This document shows positions 27,593 through 36,091 of a DNA stretch of 64,000 nucleotides, piece after piece. This DNA comes from Haliscomenobacter sp033763495. Its GTDB lineage: Bacteria > Bacteroidota > Bacteroidia > Chitinophagales > Saprospiraceae. Location: NCBI RefSeq assembly GCF_033763495.1, contig NZ_JANRKL010000029.1, positions 51,195 to 115,194 of the forward strand, read 5' to 3'. The translations under genes were made by a program, and so were the position numbers. Every line of letters begins with the position of its first letter. Position 1 is the stretch's first letter. The notes beneath the pieces were generated by a model that had not been told where the DNA came from, searched no databases, and saw only the letters and a list, made by a program, of their open reading frames with translations.

Positions 27593-28009
27593 TTGGCTAG
27601 AGATTTTTACCACGATGCTGTAAAGGAGGCCCTCATCAAAGAGGGTTGGTTAATAACTGACGATCCTTTGACACTGCTTAGTCGAGAAGAAGGTGGACTA
27701 CAAACTGATCTTGGTGCAGAGAAAATCATCACTGCAGAAAAAGGTATAACCAGGATTGCGGTGGAGGTCAAAAGTTTCACCAATCCATCCATTATCCACG
27801 ATTTCTTACTTGCAACTGGTCAGTATCAAGGTTACTCAATTGTAATGCGAAAGAAAAATATCGAACGAACAATGTATCTGGCAATGCCATTTTACATTCA
27901 TGAACGTCTTGATGATTTGCAATTTTTCAAGGATATTGTAGCGGAATTGAACTTGAAATTTATTTTATTTCATCCACAGCACAAAACAATTCAAGCATGG
28001 AAAGAGTAG
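27593..28009 (+). CDS. xisH: XisH family protein (PD-(D/E)XK-like)
   Basis: 138 residues from a TTG start (TTG GCT AGA GAT, MARDFYHDAV), which fits the usual XisH N-terminus; there is no ATG upstream before a stop. XisH was named in Anabaena as a factor for excision of the fdxN element but is widespread. It belongs to the restriction-endonuclease-like superfamily: Asp39 in LQTDLGAEKII and Glu58/Lys60 in RIAVEVKSF form a D...ExK arrangement. The remainder (DFLLATGQYQGYSIVMRKKN) is the family's conserved region. It overlaps xisI by 13 bases, so the two are translated together. No mobile element or recombinase is nearby. Confidence 0.88.
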   Translation: MARDFYHDAVKEALIKEGWLITDDPLTLLSREEGGLQTDLGAEKIITAEKGITRIAVEVKSFTNPSIIHDFLLATGQYQGYSIVMRKKNIERTMYLAMPFYIHERLDDLQFFKDIVAELNLKFILFHPQHKTIQAWKE

Positions 28010-28338
28010 TCTTTCTTAGATCAAAAATAGAACAAGTAATGAAGGCCTATTTGGAGGAATTAAACCAACCAAATAATGAAAATATCCGCTTTGAATCAGT
28101 AATTGATCCAAATGGTCAACATTTTCAAATTATAGCCCTTGGATGGGAAAACGAAAAAAGAGTGTTCAATCTCCTCTTTCATCTTGACATAATTGATGAA
28201 AAAATATGGGTACAAGAAGACAAAATGGAAAATAGCATCGCCGAACTATTGGTAGAACATGGAGTATCTAAAAAGGATATTGTGCTTGCCTATTTCCCTG
28301 AATATCACCGCCAGTTTACAGAATATGCTGTTGCCTAA
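27997..28338 (+). CDS. xisI: XisI family protein
   Basis: 113 residues. MERVVFLRSKIEQVMKAYLE, FQIIALGWENEKRVFNLLFH, KIWVQEDKMENSIAELLVEH and the C-terminal IVLAYFPEYHRQFTEYAVA are all typical of XisI. The start overlaps the xisH end, as is usual for the pair. Function outside Anabaena is unknown; translational coupling and small size suggest XisI acts as the partner or inhibitor of the nuclease-like XisH (inference). The pair is followed by purD and is not embedded in phage or transposon genes. Confidence 0.9.
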   Translation: MERVVFLRSKIEQVMKAYLEELNQPNNENIRFESVIDPNGQHFQIIALGWENEKRVFNLLFHLDIIDEKIWVQEDKMENSIAELLVEHGVSKKDIVLAYFPEYHRQFTEYAVA

Positions 28339-28363
28339 GCAAAAGCATTAAGAAAGCAAACCA

Positions 28364-28393
28364 TTGTTTATCTCTGGGTTTTCTCTATTTTTG
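28364..28393 (+). promoter_or_regulatory. Promoter of purD
   Basis: TTG (28364-28366), a 19-base spacer and TATTTTTG (28386-28393) match the Bacteroidota sigma consensus TTTG-N19-21-TAnnTTTG. The start codon is 20 bases downstream of the box, implying a leader of about 14 bases. Confidence 0.65.
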
Positions 28394-28413
28394 CGGCCAA
28401 AATCAGAGATACC

Positions 28414-29679
28414 ATGAAAATTCTATTGCTGGGAAGTGGAGGAAGAGAACATGCATTGGCCTGGAAATTGCGGCAAAGCCCCCTTTGTAAAGCCCTTTGG
28501 ATTGCACCGGGCAATGCCGGGACAGCTGAGCTCGGCACCAATGTCAGCCTCGATCCCAATGATTTTCCGGCAGTAGCTGCCACGGTGCAGCAGGAAGGAA
28601 TTGACATGCTGGTCGTTGGGCCAGAGGAGCCTCTGGTACGCGGCATTTACGATTATTTTCAAAGCCATTTTCCCAACTTGCCCGTCATTGGCCCTTCTCA
28701 GGTGGGCGCCCAATTGGAAGGTAGCAAGGCCTTTGCCAAAGAATTTATGCTCGAAATGGGCATACCCACCGCAGCTTACCGCGAATTCACCGCAGCAACC
28801 TTACAGGAAGGGCTTGATTATATTTTGACCCAAACTACCCCCATTGTACTCAAAGCCGATGGTTTGGCCGCGGGCAAAGGGGTGGTCATTCTGGATGATT
28901 TACAAGCTGCCCAGGAGGAATTGCGGGAGATGTTGAGTGGAAAGTTTGGCGCAGCCAGTGCCAAGGTGGTCATTGAGCAGTTTTTGTCCGGAATCGAATT
29001 TTCGGTTTTTGCCCTCACTGATGGCAAGGATTATGTCATTTTACCAGAGGCTAAGGATTACAAGCGGATTGGTGAAGGTGATACGGGCCTGAATACTGGT
29101 GGGATGGGTGCGGTTTCTCCAGTGCCTTTTGTGGACGAGGTATTGATGCAAAAGGTAGAATCCAAAATCATCCGCCCTACTGTTGAAGGCCTGGCCAAAC
29201 GTGGTATAGTGTATAAAGGTTTTGTTTTTTTTGGCCTCATCAAAGTGGGCAATGAACCTTATGTGATCGAATACAATTGCCGCATGGGTGATCCCGAGAC
29301 TGAAGTGGTCATGCCCCGCCTGCAAAATGATTTGGTCAGCCTTTTAATCGCAACGGCCGAAGGCACTTTAAATCAGCAGAAAATTGTGATGGACTCACGT
29401 TCAGCGGCTACCGTAATTTTGGTATCCGGTGGCTATCCGGGGGATTACGAAAAAGGTAAAGTCATCAAGGGCTTGGATCGGGTGGAAGGGAGTATGGTTT
29501 TCCAGGCTGGAACCAAGGAGGCTGGTTCAGAGATCGTTACCAATGGCGGCCGCGTCATTGCGCTGACTTCTTATGGCGATAATTTTGATGAAGCGCTGGT
29601 GTTTTCCAACCGCAATGCGGAGGTGATTAAGTTTGAAGGGAAGTATTATCGGCGGGATATTGGGTTTGATTTGCACTAG
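28414..29679 (+). CDS. purD: Phosphoribosylamine-glycine ligase
   Basis: 421 residues. MKILLLGSGGREHALAWKL is the N-terminal Rossmann-like motif; the ATP-grasp core shows LKADGLAAGKGVVILDD, GIEFSVFALTDGK and the metal/ATP residues in EYNCRMGDPETEVVMPRLQN. It joins glycine to 5-phosphoribosylamine in purine synthesis. Complete and unremarkable; a strong hairpin follows the stop codon. Confidence 0.97.
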   Translation: MKILLLGSGGREHALAWKLRQSPLCKALWIAPGNAGTAELGTNVSLDPNDFPAVAATVQQEGIDMLVVGPEEPLVRGIYDYFQSHFPNLPVIGPSQVGAQLEGSKAFAKEFMLEMGIPTAAYREFTAATLQEGLDYILTQTTPIVLKADGLAAGKGVVILDDLQAAQEELREMLSGKFGAASAKVVIEQFLSGIEFSVFALTDGKDYVILPEAKDYKRIGEGDTGLNTGGMGAVSPVPFVDEVLMQKVESKIIRPTVEGLAKRGIVYKGFVFFGLIKVGNEPYVIEYNCRMGDPETEVVMPRLQNDLVSLLIATAEGTLNQQKIVMDSRSAATVILVSGGYPGDYEKGKVIKGLDRVEGSMVFQAGTKEAGSEIVTNGGRVIALTSYGDNFDEALVFSNRNAEVIKFEGKYYRRDIGFDLH

Positions 29680-29681
29680 CA

Positions 29682-29739
29682 TTTAGCCACAAACATGAGA
29701 CATCCCGAATTTTTGGGATGACTCATGTTTGTGGCTAAA
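29682..29739. repeat. 25-bp inverted repeat between purD and peptide transporter
   Basis: Arms 29682-29706 (TTTAGCCACAAACATGAG, then ACATCCC) and 29715-29739 differ at one position; the tip is GAATTTTT. It lies between convergent stop codons, so a bidirectional terminator is likely. Confidence 0.85.
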
Positions 29740-29745
29740 GTTTAA

Positions 29746-31332
29746 TTAATGCACCCCGTGCATCCACTTCCGCAACAGCGGAATCAATAAAGCCAAGACC
29801 CCAGTGATTCCAACCACCACATAGATTCCCCACAAGAGATACGTATCAGTATACATCATCAAGGACTCGGTTCGGCTCAAATCGGCTCCATCACTGTGCC
29901 CTACCGCAGTCAATTTACCAATTTCACTCGCCAGGCTATTTCCAAGCGAAATGGACAAATACCAGGCCCCCATCACAAAGCCAACCATTTGAGGTGGCGA
30001 CAATTTGCTGATCATGGAAAGGCCTACAGGTGAAATGCTCAATTCGCCGGAAGTATGGAAAAAATACATGAGTACGAGGAAAATCAAAGGTACCAGGCCA
30101 TCATTCGCAAAAGAACGGGCACCCCATACAATCAGGCCAAAACCAATGGCAATTTGCAGCAAGGACAATACAAACTTCAAAGGTGTACTGGGCTCCAATT
30201 TCTTTTTACCCAACCAAATCCACAGCCAGGAGAAAAAAGGCGCCAAAAGAATCACAAAAAAACCATTTAGGGCACCAAATTGGGCCGCAGGAATTTCAGT
30301 TCCTGCCACCATCCGGTTGACGTTTTTGTCGGTAAACAAGGCAATGGAGCCTCCGGCCTGTTCAAACAACATCCAAAAAATCATGTGAAAAAAGAAGAGG
30401 AATACCACTACCAGGAGCCGTTGACCTTCTTTTTTGTCTGGCAATCTCAGTGCCGTCCAAATCAGATACCCTAAAATAGAGGCGCTAACGATCAGCAATA
30501 CCCGATTCAATATGGCATTGGGATTGAGTAAAAACATTACCAGCGGAATCAGCAGAATCGTGCCCAGCAAAATGGTTGAATTGACGGACAAACCCACCAA
30601 CAGTGGTTTTCGGCCAGCCTGTGGATCAGTAGGCAAACCCTTGTCTTCAAAATACCTCGGCCCCAACCACGCGAAGAGGATCAAGCCCAAAGTCATCCCG
30701 ATCCCGGCCAATCCAAAACCGTAATGCCAGCCAACGCGCTGACCTACGTACCCACAGGTAAGCATCGCGAGTAAGGAACCCGTATTGACCCCCATGTAAA
30801 AAATAGAATAGGCACTGTCTTTACGGGGATCATCCAATTCGTAAAAAGTGCCCAAAAAGCTCGACATGTTGGGTTTAAAATAGCCATTCCCGACAATGAT
30901 GATGGCCAGGGAAAGGAAAAAAATGGTCTGGCTGCTCTCAAATCCCGGAAGGCCTTGCATACCCAGGGTGATGTGTCCGATCGCCATCATTGCAGCACCT
31001 ATGATCACCGAGCGCCGAAAACCAAAAAAACGGTCGGCAATCATCCCGCCCACTACCGGAAACAGATAAGCCATCGCTGTATACGCTCCATATACACCCA
31101 GTGCCTTGGTATTGGCTTGTTGCTCCCCCAAATTGGCGTACAAAACCTTGGCCATGTACAAAGTAAGCAAAGCCCGCATACCATAATACGAAAATCGTTC
31201 CCACATCTCGGTGAGAAAGATGATCACAATGGCCTTGGGGTGGATTTTTCGGTTGGCATAAATGACGATCGGTATCCAGATCAATACAAATACCCAGCCT
31301 GAGATTAGGAGCAATTGAGCGATGTCTAGCAT
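29746..31332 (-). CDS. Proton-dependent oligopeptide transporter (POT/PTR family)
   Basis: 528 residues from ATG 31332 (MLDIAQLLLISGWVFVLIWI); the longer frame covers an upstream repeat and is rejected. The POT signature is clear: EMWERFSYYGMRALLTLYMA in TM1 (ExxERF for proton coupling), FYMGVNTGSLLAMLTCGYVG for the PTR2 family motif, then about 12-14 hydrophobic helices. It imports di- and tripeptides with protons. A long C-terminal membrane part (LWGIYVVVGITGVLALLIPL) ends the protein. The gene is downstream of prfA on the same strand, separated by a repeat. Confidence 0.92.
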   Translation of the reverse strand: MLDIAQLLLISGWVFVLIWIPIVIYANRKIHPKAIVIIFLTEMWERFSYYGMRALLTLYMAKVLYANLGEQQANTKALGVYGAYTAMAYLFPVVGGMIADRFFGFRRSVIIGAAMMAIGHITLGMQGLPGFESSQTIFFLSLAIIIVGNGYFKPNMSSFLGTFYELDDPRKDSAYSIFYMGVNTGSLLAMLTCGYVGQRVGWHYGFGLAGIGMTLGLILFAWLGPRYFEDKGLPTDPQAGRKPLLVGLSVNSTILLGTILLIPLVMFLLNPNAILNRVLLIVSASILGYLIWTALRLPDKKEGQRLLVVVFLFFFHMIFWMLFEQAGGSIALFTDKNVNRMVAGTEIPAAQFGALNGFFVILLAPFFSWLWIWLGKKKLEPSTPLKFVLSLLQIAIGFGLIVWGARSFANDGLVPLIFLVLMYFFHTSGELSISPVGLSMISKLSPPQMVGFVMGAWYLSISLGNSLASEIGKLTAVGHSDGADLSRTESLMMYTDTYLLWGIYVVVGITGVLALLIPLLRKWMHGVH

Positions 31333-31347
31333 AATTTGGTGGTCGTT

Positions 31348-31405
31348 GGGGCGCCCCTTGCGGGTACCCATATGGTTAAAGTTGGTCAACCGCGAGGGTT
31401 GCCCC
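31348..31405. repeat. REP-like GC-rich inverted repeat between prfA and transporter
   Basis: GGGGCGCCCCTTGCGGGTACC-type left arm at 31348-31368 (given in part: GGGGCGCCCCTTGCGG) faces GGTCAACCGCGAGGGTTGCC at 31384 on, ending at 31405. The arms pair imperfectly. The GGGGCAACCCTCGCGGTTG pattern resembles dispersed intergenic repeats seen in related genomes; only one copy is in this window. Confidence 0.6.
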
Positions 31406-31407
31406 TA

Positions 31408-32484
31408 CTACGCGCCGATTTCTTCGCCTGCCTTCAATTTTTCAGTATTTTCATACATTTGCAGCGCCTCGATAATGCCTTCGATATCACCTTCCATCAC
31501 TCGATCCAAGTTGTACAGGGTCAGGTTGATGCGGTGATCCGTGAGACGGTTTTGCGGGAAATTGTAGGTACGGATTTTGTCCGAACGGTCACCACTCCCT
31601 ACCAGCGATTTGCGTTTCGCGGCCTGCTCCGATTCGTGGGCTTGCTTGCGTTGATCGTAGATCTTTTGGTACAAGCGTTGCAAAGCAATTTCTCGGTTTT
31701 GAATCTGTGAACGGCCATCAGTACTTTCTGAAACCACTCCGGTTGGAAGGTGAGTAAAACGTACCCCCGATTCCGTTTTGTTGACGTGCTGACCACCCGC
31801 ACCACTGGAGCGAAAGGTGTCTACTTTGAGGTCTTCCTTGCGAATTTCCAGGTCTTCCATCTCCAATTTGGGCATCACCACAACAGTTGCCGCAGAGGTA
31901 TGCACCCGGCCTTGGGATTCAGTCTTGGGAACCCGTTGTACGCGGTGAGCGCCGGACTCAAACTTGAGCGTACCGTACACATCTTCACCCTGTATCTCCA
32001 ATACCAGTTTGTTGTAGCCACCTACCGTACCCTCATTGATTTCCATGGCATCCACTTTCCAGCCCTTGCTCTCAAAGTAGCGGGTATACATGCGGTAAAG
32101 GTCTCCAGCAAAAAGGCTGGCTTCGTCTCCACCTGTCCCTGAACGGATTTCAAAAATCACGTCACGGGCGTCCTCAGGATCTTTGGGGATCAGCAGGTAT
32201 TTGATTTTTTCTTCCAGCTCCTCCAACTGCGGCAGAATTTGGTCCAATTCCTCCTGGGCCATTTCCCGCATTTCCGGATCCTCATCACCTAGTGCTTGTT
32301 TGGCCGAGTCGCGATTGCTCAACAAGTTTTTGTACCCAAGGTAAGCCTCTACAATAGGTTTGAGGTCTTTGTAATTTTTGCTCACCTTTTTATATCGGTC
32401 CATATCCATAATGATGTCGGGATCCGACATCTGTTCCTCCAAATTCAGGTACCGATCATAAATGGCTTCCAGCTTGTCCAACAT
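31408..32484 (-). CDS. prfA: Peptide chain release factor 1
   Basis: 358 residues from ATG 32484 (MLDKLEAIYDRY); the earlier frame start at 32538 overlaps a hairpin. The stop-codon-reading tripeptide is in RVQRVPKTESQGR (PxT, RF1 type) and the hydrolysis motif in RSSGAGGQHVNKTESGVRF (GGQ). It ends translation at UAA and UAG. The coding sequence is complete. An extended inverted repeat lies just upstream at 32521-32576. Confidence 0.96.
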   Translation of the reverse strand: MLDKLEAIYDRYLNLEEQMSDPDIIMDMDRYKKVSKNYKDLKPIVEAYLGYKNLLSNRDSAKQALGDEDPEMREMAQEELDQILPQLEELEEKIKYLLIPKDPEDARDVIFEIRSGTGGDEASLFAGDLYRMYTRYFESKGWKVDAMEINEGTVGGYNKLVLEIQGEDVYGTLKFESGAHRVQRVPKTESQGRVHTSAATVVVMPKLEMEDLEIRKEDLKVDTFRSSGAGGQHVNKTESGVRFTHLPTGVVSESTDGRSQIQNREIALQRLYQKIYDQRKQAHESEQAAKRKSLVGSGDRSDKIRTYNFPQNRLTDHRINLTLYNLDRVMEGDIEGIIEALQMYENTEKLKAGEEIGA

Positions 32485-32813
32485 AACCTTGATAGATTGT
32501 GAAAATCGTTTAAAAGTTCGTTTTAGACCTAAGTTCAAAAAAATGGCGAAATGCCAGTATGAACTTAAAATCTAAAAAAAACTTAATATTGTTGGCAAAA
32601 TTATCATAATTTTTGCATCTTGCAGAAAATTATCCAGCCTGTACGCCTCATTGGCCCGTTTCTTTGTCATGAACATAGAAAGAAAAATAGTGTTATCAAC
32701 TGGCGTGACCCCCCGAGGTTTCTTACGTCTTAGTTGTTGTCTTTTTACCATGCGACAAAAGTCACAAGCATAAGCAAGCGATAAGTAGTCGTTTATACAA
32801 TAAGCTTTCTTGC
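32485..32813. other. Divergent intergenic region between prfA and tsaB
   Basis: 329 bases. An extended inverted repeat at 32521-32576 pairs TTTTAGACCTAAGTTCA with TGAACTTAAAATCTAAAA, with an inner TGGC/GCCA (32544-32547, 32553-32556); it would lie in the prfA leader or overlap its operator. A 99-residue minus-strand frame (32572-32871) covers much of the rest but has no family likeness and overlaps tsaB, so it is not called. Nothing else is visible. Confidence 0.55.
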
Positions 32814-33512
32814 ATGGCGTTAATTCTTTGCATGGAAACCGCAACAGAACGGTGTTCCATTGTGGTGGCAAACGATGGCAAAATCCTTGGGCAAACTACC
32901 TCTTCCGGTAATTTTGAACACAGTGCCCAATTGACCTTATTGCTTAGTTCCGCTATGCAACAAAGCCAGTGTGAATTAGTGGATTTAGACGCAATCGCCA
33001 TTAGTATTGGTCCAGGGTCTTATACATCCCTAAGAAGTGGCCTTAGTACTGCAAAAGGTTTGTGCTATGGCCTGGATTTACCATTACTGTCTATAGACTC
33101 TTTGAGTATAATCGCTGCTGGCTGCATTCAGGAACAAAAGTATTCTACGGATAGCCTTTATGTTCCCATGATTGATGCCCGTAGGATGGAAGTTTACACC
33201 GCAGTGTATTCAGCATCGGGAGAAGTTCTTGAAAAGTCTTCTGCTATGATTTTGACCAGTGAAAGTTTCAACGACTATTTTCAACGCGAGGTTCCGCTGG
33301 TTTTTGCGGGCAACGGTGCACCCAAGTTTTCCCCTGTAACCACATCACCCTTTGCCCATTTTAGTCCGGTACATTCAAACGCCATTTACATGCCAGATTT
33401 GGCAGAAAAGGCGTTTAAACAAAAGGCATTTGCTGATGTGGCTTATTTGGAGCCCCATTATCTAAAGCCTCCAAACATCACGGTTCCCAAAAAAATACAG
33501 TTGGGATCATAA
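32814..33512 (+). CDS. tsaB: tRNA threonylcarbamoyladenosine biosynthesis protein TsaB
   Basis: 232 residues, with the ASKHA-fold N-terminus ALILCMETATERCSIVVAND, the conserved AISIGPGSYTSLRSGLSTAK loop and YVPMIDARRMEVYTAVYS. TsaB is the inactive TsaD paralogue that nucleates the TsaBDE complex for t6A37 modification of ANN-decoding tRNAs. The gene starts divergently from prfA. Confidence 0.94.
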   Translation: MALILCMETATERCSIVVANDGKILGQTTSSGNFEHSAQLTLLLSSAMQQSQCELVDLDAIAISIGPGSYTSLRSGLSTAKGLCYGLDLPLLSIDSLSIIAAGCIQEQKYSTDSLYVPMIDARRMEVYTAVYSASGEVLEKSSAMILTSESFNDYFQREVPLVFAGNGAPKFSPVTTSPFAHFSPVHSNAIYMPDLAEKAFKQKAFADVAYLEPHYLKPPNITVPKKIQLGS

Positions 33513-33603
33513 TTTTTAATTATTAATAAAATTTGGCATACGTTTTGTATGTTGAGCTTTATAAGAGGCAAAAATCCATTGTGTTTTTAACAAAGTGCAT
33601 GAA

Positions 33604-33948
33604 ATGAGAAAGCAAAAAAACGATGTGATTACCCTTAAAAAAGGGCTAACCGAAATCGAACTTGATTACGCAGAATTGCGTAAAGCGGTACTGGTACTGC
33701 GTGCCATCAACCACAAGCTTCGCCAAAGAATCATTGATCTGCTGGAAGAAAATGAAGCTATGACTGTGACTGAAATTTACGTCAAACTCCGTTTGGAGCA
33801 GTCAGTCGCTTCTCAACATTTGGCTATCCTGCGCCGTGCTGGCGTTGTACAAACGGACCGCAGTGGCAAATTCATCCACTATTCATTGAACAAAGATCGC
33901 ATCGAGCAAATTTCCCGTCTGGTTGAAGAACTCACCGGACAACAATAA
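33604..33948 (+). CDS. ArsR-type winged-helix regulator, copy 1
   Basis: 114 residues from ATG 33604; a GTG 9 bases earlier is an alternative. The winged-helix part reads HKLRQRIIDLLEENEAMTVT, LRLEQSVASQHLAILRRAGV and SGKFIHYSLNKDRIEQISRL, the ArsR/SmtB layout. The alpha-3 metal motif ELCVCDL of ArsR is absent (EAMTVTEIYVKLRLEQ), so it is probably not a classic metal sensor. The N-terminal 25 residues (KKGLTEIELDYAELRKAV) are an extension not present in copy 2. A terminator hairpin follows immediately. Confidence 0.85.
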   Translation: MRKQKNDVITLKKGLTEIELDYAELRKAVLVLRAINHKLRQRIIDLLEENEAMTVTEIYVKLRLEQSVASQHLAILRRAGVVQTDRSGKFIHYSLNKDRIEQISRLVEELTGQQ

Positions 33949-33983
33949 TGGCGAAGACGCACTTGTTGCGTCTTTGCCATTTT
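33949..33983 (+). terminator. Terminator after ArsR copy 1
   Basis: TGGCGAAGACGCA (33949-33961) pairs with TGCGTCTTTGCCA (33967-33979), one wobble, 5-base loop, then TTTTACATT. The stem begins directly after the stop codon. Confidence 0.85.
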
Positions 33984-34091
33984 ACATTATTACTAGTTGT
34001 ATTTTTTTATTTTACACATTCTTTTTTTTGCAAATATGCTTTCATTGCCTGGAGTTTTTGTCTGAATATCAGGCGAAAATGAATTTTTTTC

Positions 34092-34122
34092 TTGTAAGGA
34101 AATAAAAAAAAATGCATATTTG
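34092..34122 (+). promoter_or_regulatory. Promoter of ArsR copy 2
   Basis: TTG (34092-34094), 20-base spacer and CATATTTG (34115-34122), one base off TAnnTTTG. The start codon at 34151 is 28 bases downstream. The preceding terminator plus own promoter means the two paralogues are transcribed separately. Confidence 0.5.
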
Positions 34123-34150
34123 CTTTTGCAATTTTTAATGTAACATTACT

Positions 34151-34456
34151 ATGAGAAACACAAAAGTAGGTATTAATCCTGAAAAGCTGGAAGCTGCTTC
34201 AGAGCTTCTGCGCGCGTTGGCGCATCCACTCCGCCTGCAAATCGTTGAGTTCATTGATCAAAACGATGCCATTAATGTGAACAAGATCTACAACACGCTG
34301 AAGTTGGAGCAGTCCATTACATCTCAGCATTTGCGGGTTTTGCGCACTACTGACCTCGTCAGCACGGAGCGTGAAGGCAAATTCATCCACTACCGCGTCG
34401 ATTACGACAAAATCGATCAGACGGTGAAAGCCATTCGGAATTTTCTGAAGAAATAA
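34151..34456 (+). CDS. ArsR-type winged-helix regulator, copy 2
   Basis: 101 residues. LLRALAHPLRLQIVEFIDQN, LKLEQSITSQHLRVLRTTDL and EGKFIHYRVDYDKIDQTVKA align with copy 1 along the whole winged helix, including the shared LEQS..SQHL recognition helix and GKFIHY wing. As in copy 1, no metal-binding Cys pair is present. The tandem paralogues may bind similar operators or form heterodimers (inference). Targets are unknown; the gene is followed by an inverted repeat and a convergent gene. Confidence 0.87.
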   Translation: MRNTKVGINPEKLEAASELLRALAHPLRLQIVEFIDQNDAINVNKIYNTLKLEQSITSQHLRVLRTTDLVSTEREGKFIHYRVDYDKIDQTVKAIRNFLKK

Positions 34457-34464
34457 GGTCGGTG

Positions 34465-34530
34465 ATTTCGGGTTTCAAGACTTCGGATTGTGGTAACATT
34501 ACTGCAATCCGAAATCCTGAAATCTGAAAT
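34465..34530. repeat. 26-bp imperfect inverted repeat between ArsR copy 2 and convergent lipoprotein gene
   Basis: Left arm 34465-34490 (ATTTCGGGTTTCAAGACTTC...) and right arm 34505-34530 match at 22 of 26 positions; all four differences are transitions, and some leave G-U pairs. The word TTTCGG/TTTCAG is reiterated. It ends at the stop codon of the convergent gene. Confidence 0.8.
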
Positions 34531-36062
34531 TATTGGAAAGTCGCTTTTGCTCCTACCTTAATGTTTACCTTTTGATTGGCCAGCACCCTTACCGACTTAC
34601 CAGGGTTGCTGTTTTGCGTAGAGATATAAGCCTGCAAGCGGAGTTTCTTGCTTGTACGAATCCGTGCAAATCGAATTTCCTCAAATTTTACGGTAGTTGT
34701 TAGGTTGCCAGGGGTAGTACTGATGCCTAATGCATTGGTTTTTGCTCCAGGAATAATCTGGGCTGCTCCCTGAAACAGGGAATCCAACACCTGCCCACTG
34801 CTGCTCAAAAAGTAGCCCTGTATGGCAATATCCAGGGGCATTTCATTGTCTGCCACCAACTTGAATTCCAATTCTTTGATCTTTTTGTATTGTTCCAGAT
34901 CGATGTCGTATAAGTCTTGTGCTATAAAATTGGATACACTTCCATACAAAGGGAGTTCCACTTCCACTTGTACACGGTAAAAACTTTTGTCCGTAATAAA
35001 ACCCTTCTGGCCGGTATTCCCCTCTGGATTGGTAAAGGCGTCGACATCATAAGCGACAGCAGTTGGCCCCGAACCAAACAGTACATCCAGGTTAGAATTG
35101 GTTTTATCAAAAGTAAAGGTGTCACGTTTGGCCTGTCCTACTTCATTGATTCTGGGATAAGGGAAATCGATTCCATTGCGTAGGAAAACACTTTCAAGCC
35201 CCAATTGGCGGCCATCTACGGTAAACACCTTGAAGTCGCGGACGATTGAACGGGAAGGTATTCCAAAGGCATTTTCCAGAAAAAAAGACACCTTAGGGTC
35301 CGCAAAATAGATGTCACCTTTGATGTAATTTTGAAAAAAATCAATCTTTACGGTATCCCGTCCACCCTCATACAGGAGGCTGCCAAAAAAACCTTCGGCG
35401 TAAGAAAACTGTAAATTGGTAATGCGCACCAAAAATAATCCGGCATTGACTGAGGCTCCAGCTGGTGTTTTAGCCTCATACTCAATATAAACCGTATCGT
35501 TTTGGGGTATAAAAGTGTATCCGATTAAAGACGCTGGATCCAATTGATTGCTTGCCGAAGGGCGGGCACCAGAGCCACTGTAACCCGCAATATCGGTGCT
35601 AAAGGTAAATGGTTTGCCATCTTTGAGCAACTGAGGCATGGTCAGCTTGATGGAAATGGGCTCTGCATTGGGATTTTCGACGTAATAAGAAAAGTCTCCC
35701 CGTTTTAAATCTACCCGATCAATTTTGACTCCATTGGGTAAATTAAATGGCAGGGGCATTTTTTTGCTAAGTACTGGCACCAGAGGAGGAAGTGCACTGG
35801 TCAGGGTTCCAAAAATTTCATCACTGGTCCGGGTGATAATGTCTCCAATGTACCGAAACCGGATTTCACCACCGGGGTCAACTACAATGGAGGAAAGGTC
35901 TTCCACACTACTCAGGATTTCTTGTAAAGTAGTACTGGAATTGACTATTGGGAAAGCCAACTCCGGCTGAAAATTGGAGGCTTCCCAGTCTTCAAGGTTA
36001 TTGAGCTTGCTACAAGCTGTGCCTATCAGGAGTAGTAGACAGAATAAAAGGAAGTGCTTCAT
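34530..36062 (-). CDS. Unrecognised large lipoprotein
   Basis: 510 residues. MKHFLLFCLLLLIGTACSKL is a clear lipoprotein signal (Cys17). The mature protein is beta-rich: NFQPELAFPIVNSSTTLQEI, GEIRFRYIGDIITRTSDEIF, GVKIDRVDLKRGDFSYYVEN and repeated short strands with few Cys. The FQPELAFPIVNSS opening is seen in hypothetical lipoproteins of Bacteroidota; I do not know a function. Outer-membrane or surface location is inferred from the lipobox. It is 29 bases downstream of the next unknown gene on the same strand, forming a two-gene unit. Confidence 0.75.
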   Translation of the reverse strand: MKHFLLFCLLLLIGTACSKLNNLEDWEASNFQPELAFPIVNSSTTLQEILSSVEDLSSIVVDPGGEIRFRYIGDIITRTSDEIFGTLTSALPPLVPVLSKKMPLPFNLPNGVKIDRVDLKRGDFSYYVENPNAEPISIKLTMPQLLKDGKPFTFSTDIAGYSGSGARPSASNQLDPASLIGYTFIPQNDTVYIEYEAKTPAGASVNAGLFLVRITNLQFSYAEGFFGSLLYEGGRDTVKIDFFQNYIKGDIYFADPKVSFFLENAFGIPSRSIVRDFKVFTVDGRQLGLESVFLRNGIDFPYPRINEVGQAKRDTFTFDKTNSNLDVLFGSGPTAVAYDVDAFTNPEGNTGQKGFITDKSFYRVQVEVELPLYGSVSNFIAQDLYDIDLEQYKKIKELEFKLVADNEMPLDIAIQGYFLSSSGQVLDSLFQGAAQIIPGAKTNALGISTTPGNLTTTVKFEEIRFARIRTSKKLRLQAYISTQNSNPGKSVRVLANQKVNIKVGAKATFQ

Positions 36063-36091
36063 GGTTTTTGGGTTTGAGAAACTATCATCCC

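Noticed and set aside
27593..28338. XisH/XisI as evidence for an integrated mobile element
   Set aside because: No integrase, terminal repeats or cargo genes around; neighbours ruvA and purD are housekeeping.
32572..32871. 99-residue minus-strand frame between prfA and tsaB
   Set aside because: Overlaps the tsaB start, has no family likeness and unusual composition.
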